This document shows positions 15,038-17,538 of a DNA stretch of 17,538 bases, in pieces. Below the pieces are notes generated by a model. The model searched no databases and was not told the origin of the DNA. It saw only the letters and a list, made by a program, of their open reading frames with translations. The stretch is from Burkholderiales bacterium UBA1834 (GTDB lineage Bacteria > Pseudomonadota > Gammaproteobacteria > Burkholderiales > Burkholderiaceae_C), in contig DDJC01000045.1 of NCBI GenBank assembly GCA_002339015.1, forward strand, positions 1-17,538. The letters are read 5' to 3'. The position numbers and the translations under genes were made by a program. Each line of letters opens with the position of its first letter. The first letter of the stretch is position 1.

Positions 15038-16312
15038 TCAGAGCTTTCCACTGAAGGCAAAGAGCGGATCGAGCATCCAGCGGATCAGGCGTCGCCGGTC
15101 GATCTCGATGTCGGCCGTGAGCGTGTGGCCGGGGCGCAGCGCGATGTCGGTGTCGTAGGCGCGCACGCTGGGTTGCGCCAGGGCCACCCGCACCATGAAG
15201 ACGGCACGCCGGTCCTGGCCGCCTTGCGGCGTGGAAGTGGGGCTGCCCTGCACGGCGCTGGTCACATCGGTCTGTGAGATGGCGCGCACCGTGCCGCGGT
15301 ACTGGCCGAATCGCTGGTAGGGGAAGGCGTCGTAGCTGATGCGCACGCCCTGACCGGTCTTGATGAAGCCCATGGCGGTGCTGGGCACGTAGAGCACGGC
15401 TTCGAGCTTGGCGCTGGCGGGCACCACCGAGGCCAGCATGCTGCCGGCGTTCACGCTCTGGCCGGGCGTGGCCATCAGGCCAGAGACGATGCCGTCTACC
15501 GGGGCCTTGAGCAGGGTGATGCGGGCGCCGCGGCGCTGCACGGCCTCCTGCTGCAGGTTGAGCAGGTCGCGGTCAAGCGTGGCGCGGTCCAGGCGGTGCT
15601 GGGCGGCGATGCGTTGGCGCTCTTCCTGTGCCTGGGCCAACTCGGCCTCGGTGGCACTGCGCTGGCGCTTGAGCGTCTGCAGGCGGCCGGTCTGGTCCAG
15701 CAGGGTCTGGCGTTGCTGCTCGTACTGGAGCTCGGAGATGATGCGCTCGGCCAGCAGGGGCTTGAGCTGGTCCAGCAGCTTGGTGGATGACGCGATCTGC
15801 TGTTCCTGAAGGCGGATCTCCTCGCTGCCGGTGATCAAGTCGCGGCGGGCCTGGGCGATGCGCTGGTCCAGCGAGGCCAGGGATGCGGTGTGCGCCTGCG
15901 CCTGGGCCTCGGTCTGCGCGACCACCTGCTCGCGCTGGCTGTCCAGGTTCTTTTCCAGCAGGGCCTGGGTGCTGCCGGCATCGGTGTAGCGCTCGCTGCC
16001 GATCTCGGCTATCACGTCGCCGGCCTTGACGGTGTCGCCCTCGGCCACCAGCACGCGCTTGATGGTGCCGGCCTCGGGCGGGACCACCATCGCCACGCCT
16101 TCGCGCGCCTGCACCACGCCCTGCACGCGCTCCTTCTTGGTGTAGGAGCCGAACAGCAGCACGCCCAGCACCAGCGCGGCCAGCAGCACGAAGAAGGCCG
16201 TGAGGCGGCCGGCGCCCACGGGCCGGATGTCGACCGAGGCGCCCGAAGCGGTGTCCGAGCGCGCGGCCAGCACCTCCTGGCGGAACAGCGATTGGGGATC
16301 GTCAGTGCTCAT
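15038..16312 (-). CDS. HlyD/CvaA-type periplasmic adaptor of type I secretion
   Basis: This 424-residue membrane-fusion protein links the ABC exporter to the outer-membrane channel. It has a cytoplasmic N-terminus, one TM helix (about 36-56), a biotinyl-lipoyl-like domain (VVPPEAGTIKRVLVAEGDTV, about 76-95; second half KAPVDGIVSGLMATPGQSV), a long coiled-coil hairpin rich in Gln, Glu and Ala (about 115-265), and a beta-barrel C-terminal part. A segment TSTPQGGQDRRAVFMVRVAL and the end RPGHTLTADIEIDRRRLIRWMLDPL are typical of bacteriocin-type HlyD proteins. It lies 22 bases after the TolC-family gene and one base before the exporter start, so the three form one operon. No strong Shine-Dalgarno precedes ATG 16312. 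Confidence 0.94.
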   Translation of the reverse strand: MSTDDPQSLFRQEVLAARSDTASGASVDIRPVGAGRLTAFFVLLAALVLGVLLFGSYTKKERVQGVVQAREGVAMVVPPEAGTIKRVLVAEGDTVKAGDVIAEIGSERYTDAGSTQALLEKNLDSQREQVVAQTEAQAQAHTASLASLDQRIAQARRDLITGSEEIRLQEQQIASSTKLLDQLKPLLAERIISELQYEQQRQTLLDQTGRLQTLKRQRSATEAELAQAQEERQRIAAQHRLDRATLDRDLLNLQQEAVQRRGARITLLKAPVDGIVSGLMATPGQSVNAGSMLASVVPASAKLEAVLYVPSTAMGFIKTGQGVRISYDAFPYQRFGQYRGTVRAISQTDVTSAVQGSPTSTPQGGQDRRAVFMVRVALAQPSVRAYDTDIALRPGHTLTADIEIDRRRLIRWMLDPLFAFSGKL

Positions 16313-16334
16313 GGGGGAAGGGTTCTATGGGCGC

Positions 16335-17538
16335 TCAGGGGGTATCGTCCATGAGCGGGACGAAGGGGGCCACATGGGTCGGGTCCAGCTGATCGAGCAG
16401 CGCCAGGATGTTGACCTGCGCGGCCAGACCATTGATGCGCGCGGTGACCAGGCTCTGCCGCGCGGTGTAGATCTGTTGCTGCGCGTTGAGCAGGTCGAGG
16501 TTGGTGCGCATGCCGGCCACGAAGGCCTTGCGCACGGCCTCGAAGGTGGCGCTGGCGCTGCGTTCGACTTCCTGTTGCACGGCGATCACGGCATGGGCCT
16601 GCGCCAGATTCTGGTAGGCATCACGCAGGCTGGCGTCCACCTGGGCCTGGGCCTCGTCCTGGCGGGCCTGGGCCTGGCTGAGCAGGGCAGCCGCCTCGCG
16701 CACGCGTCCGCCCTGCTGGCCACCGGTGAACAGCGGCCAGTTCACCTGCAGGCCCACGGTGCGTGAGGACACGTTCTGTTCGTCGCTCAGGCCGTTGAAT
16801 TGCTGCACCTGCCGGTTGTGCTGCAAGGTGGCCACGGCGTCCACCGTGGGTTGCCAGCGCTCGGCCTGACGGGCCCGGGCGATGTCGGTGGCGGCCCGGG
16901 CCTGGGCATCTCGCTCCTGGCGCTGAGGGTTGCGGCTGGCGGCCTGGCTCAGGGCATCGGCAAGTGGCGGCACCACCTCGGGCAGCGGGGTACCCAGCCG
17001 GCGCAGACCGGTGGGCGGCAGGGCGGGCTGGCCCGTCAGCCGTTCGATCACCAGGCGCTGCGAGGCCAGGCGGGTGCCCAGGTCCTGCACCTGCGCGCGG
17101 CTCTGGTCGATGCGGGTGCGCGTTTCCAGCACATCGAGGATGGTGCCTGCACCGGCGTTCAGGCGCCGCTCGTTGATGCCGAGCTGCTCTTCCAGCAGGC
17201 TTTGCTGCGCCTGGACGAGGCGGCGCTGCTCGGCGGCTTCGACAGCGTTGAGGTAGGCCAGGCTCAGGTCTTGCGCCACCGTGGTCTGGCTCAGGCGGGC
17301 CTGCCACTGCGCCTGCTCGGCCTGTTCGGCCTGGGCGCGTGCGCTGGCGCGATCGGCTGCGCGCCACAGGGGCAGGGTGGCGGTGAGCGTGGCCGTGCGG
17401 GTGGGGGTGCTCACGTTCACGTCGTTGACGCTCTGGTGGGTGCGCAGTGCAGAGGCGGTCGCCTCCACGCGGGGCATCCAGGCCGTGGCGCGGGCCTGGT
17501 CGCTCAGGGCCTGGGCGGCCTGGGCCGCGGCCAGGGCG
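16335..17538 (-). CDS. TolC-family outer-membrane channel protein, N-terminus outside window
   Basis: This is the outer-membrane and periplasmic tunnel of the type I exporter. The reading frame is open through the right edge, so the signal peptide and about the first part of the mature protein are missing; the Met at 17477 is internal, and about 20 residues upstream of it (ALAAAQAAQALSDQARATAW) are in frame. About 400 residues are visible, with the two repeats typical of outer-membrane efflux proteins: long helices rich in Ala, Gln and Arg, a first strand pair near TRTATLTATLPLW, and a second near VGLQVNWPLFTGGQQGGRVREA. AYLNAVEAAEQRRLVQAQ and GMRTNLDLLNAQQQIYTARQSL also fit. It is the first visible gene of the operon with the HlyD-type adaptor and C39 exporter. 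Confidence 0.94.
   Translation of the reverse strand, partial: ALAAAQAAQALSDQARATAWMPRVEATASALRTHQSVNDVNVSTPTRTATLTATLPLWRAADRASARAQAEQAEQAQWQARLSQTTVAQDLSLAYLNAVEAAEQRRLVQAQQSLLEEQLGINERRLNAGAGTILDVLETRTRIDQSRAQVQDLGTRLASQRLVIERLTGQPALPPTGLRRLGTPLPEVVPPLADALSQAASRNPQRQERDAQARAATDIARARQAERWQPTVDAVATLQHNRQVQQFNGLSDEQNVSSRTVGLQVNWPLFTGGQQGGRVREAAALLSQAQARQDEAQAQVDASLRDAYQNLAQAHAVIAVQQEVERSASATFEAVRKAFVAGMRTNLDLLNAQQQIYTARQSLVTARINGLAAQVNILALLDQLDPTHVAPFVPLMDDTP

Noticed and set aside
1..17538. CRISPR arrays, tRNA/rRNA genes, insertion sequences, transposases
   Set aside because: Reading both strands showed no regularly spaced direct repeats, no tRNA-like cloverleaf with a TTCGANTC-type arm in the short gaps, and no transposase; the only recombinase is the integrase fragment.

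Overview
The window is a high-GC bacterial chromosome segment in which almost all DNA is coding; no gap between genes reaches 300 bases. The leuS-lptE-holA order, the sequence character of the proteins, and the IntI-type integrase beside BLUF and c-di-GMP genes suggest a betaproteobacterium, probably of the order Burkholderiales (Leptothrix/Rubrivivax/Comamonadaceae-like). This placement is an inference from gene order and protein style, not from a database search.

Layout, left to right. (1) At 1-806 on the + strand are the 3' end of an integron-type tyrosine recombinase (intI) and a small thioredoxin-fold protein. (2) A long block on the - strand, 826-9984, reads from right to left: leuS, lptE and holA (a housekeeping cluster); a stand-alone condensation-superfamily acyltransferase; a putative 62-residue protein with a good ribosome binding site; a membrane-bound GGDEF-EAL c-di-GMP protein; and a single-domain BLUF blue-light sensor. 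A lone lipoprotein gene (10108-10758, -) lies upstream of leuS. (3) A DUF502-type membrane protein (10868-11530, +) is divergent from the lipoprotein gene and convergent with a second c-di-GMP enzyme, a six-TM GGDEF diguanylate cyclase (11547-12728, -). (4) At 12823-17538 on the - strand is a complete three-part type I secretion operon: TolC-type outer-membrane channel (cut by the right edge), HlyD-type adaptor, and an ABC exporter with an N-terminal C39 peptidase.

How the genes may work together. The right part encodes an exporter that should cleave a double-glycine leader and move a peptide or protein across both membranes. No cargo gene is visible here, and the next gene downstream on the same strand makes c-di-GMP. 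In the left part, the BLUF protein is 40 bases downstream of, and on the same strand as, a protein with an apparently active EAL phosphodiesterase domain. This suggests light control of c-di-GMP, by analogy with the PapB (BLUF)-PapA (EAL) pair. The least explained parts are the orphan acyltransferase, the 62-residue ORF ahead of the GGDEF-EAL gene, and whatever integron cassettes may lie off the left edge.
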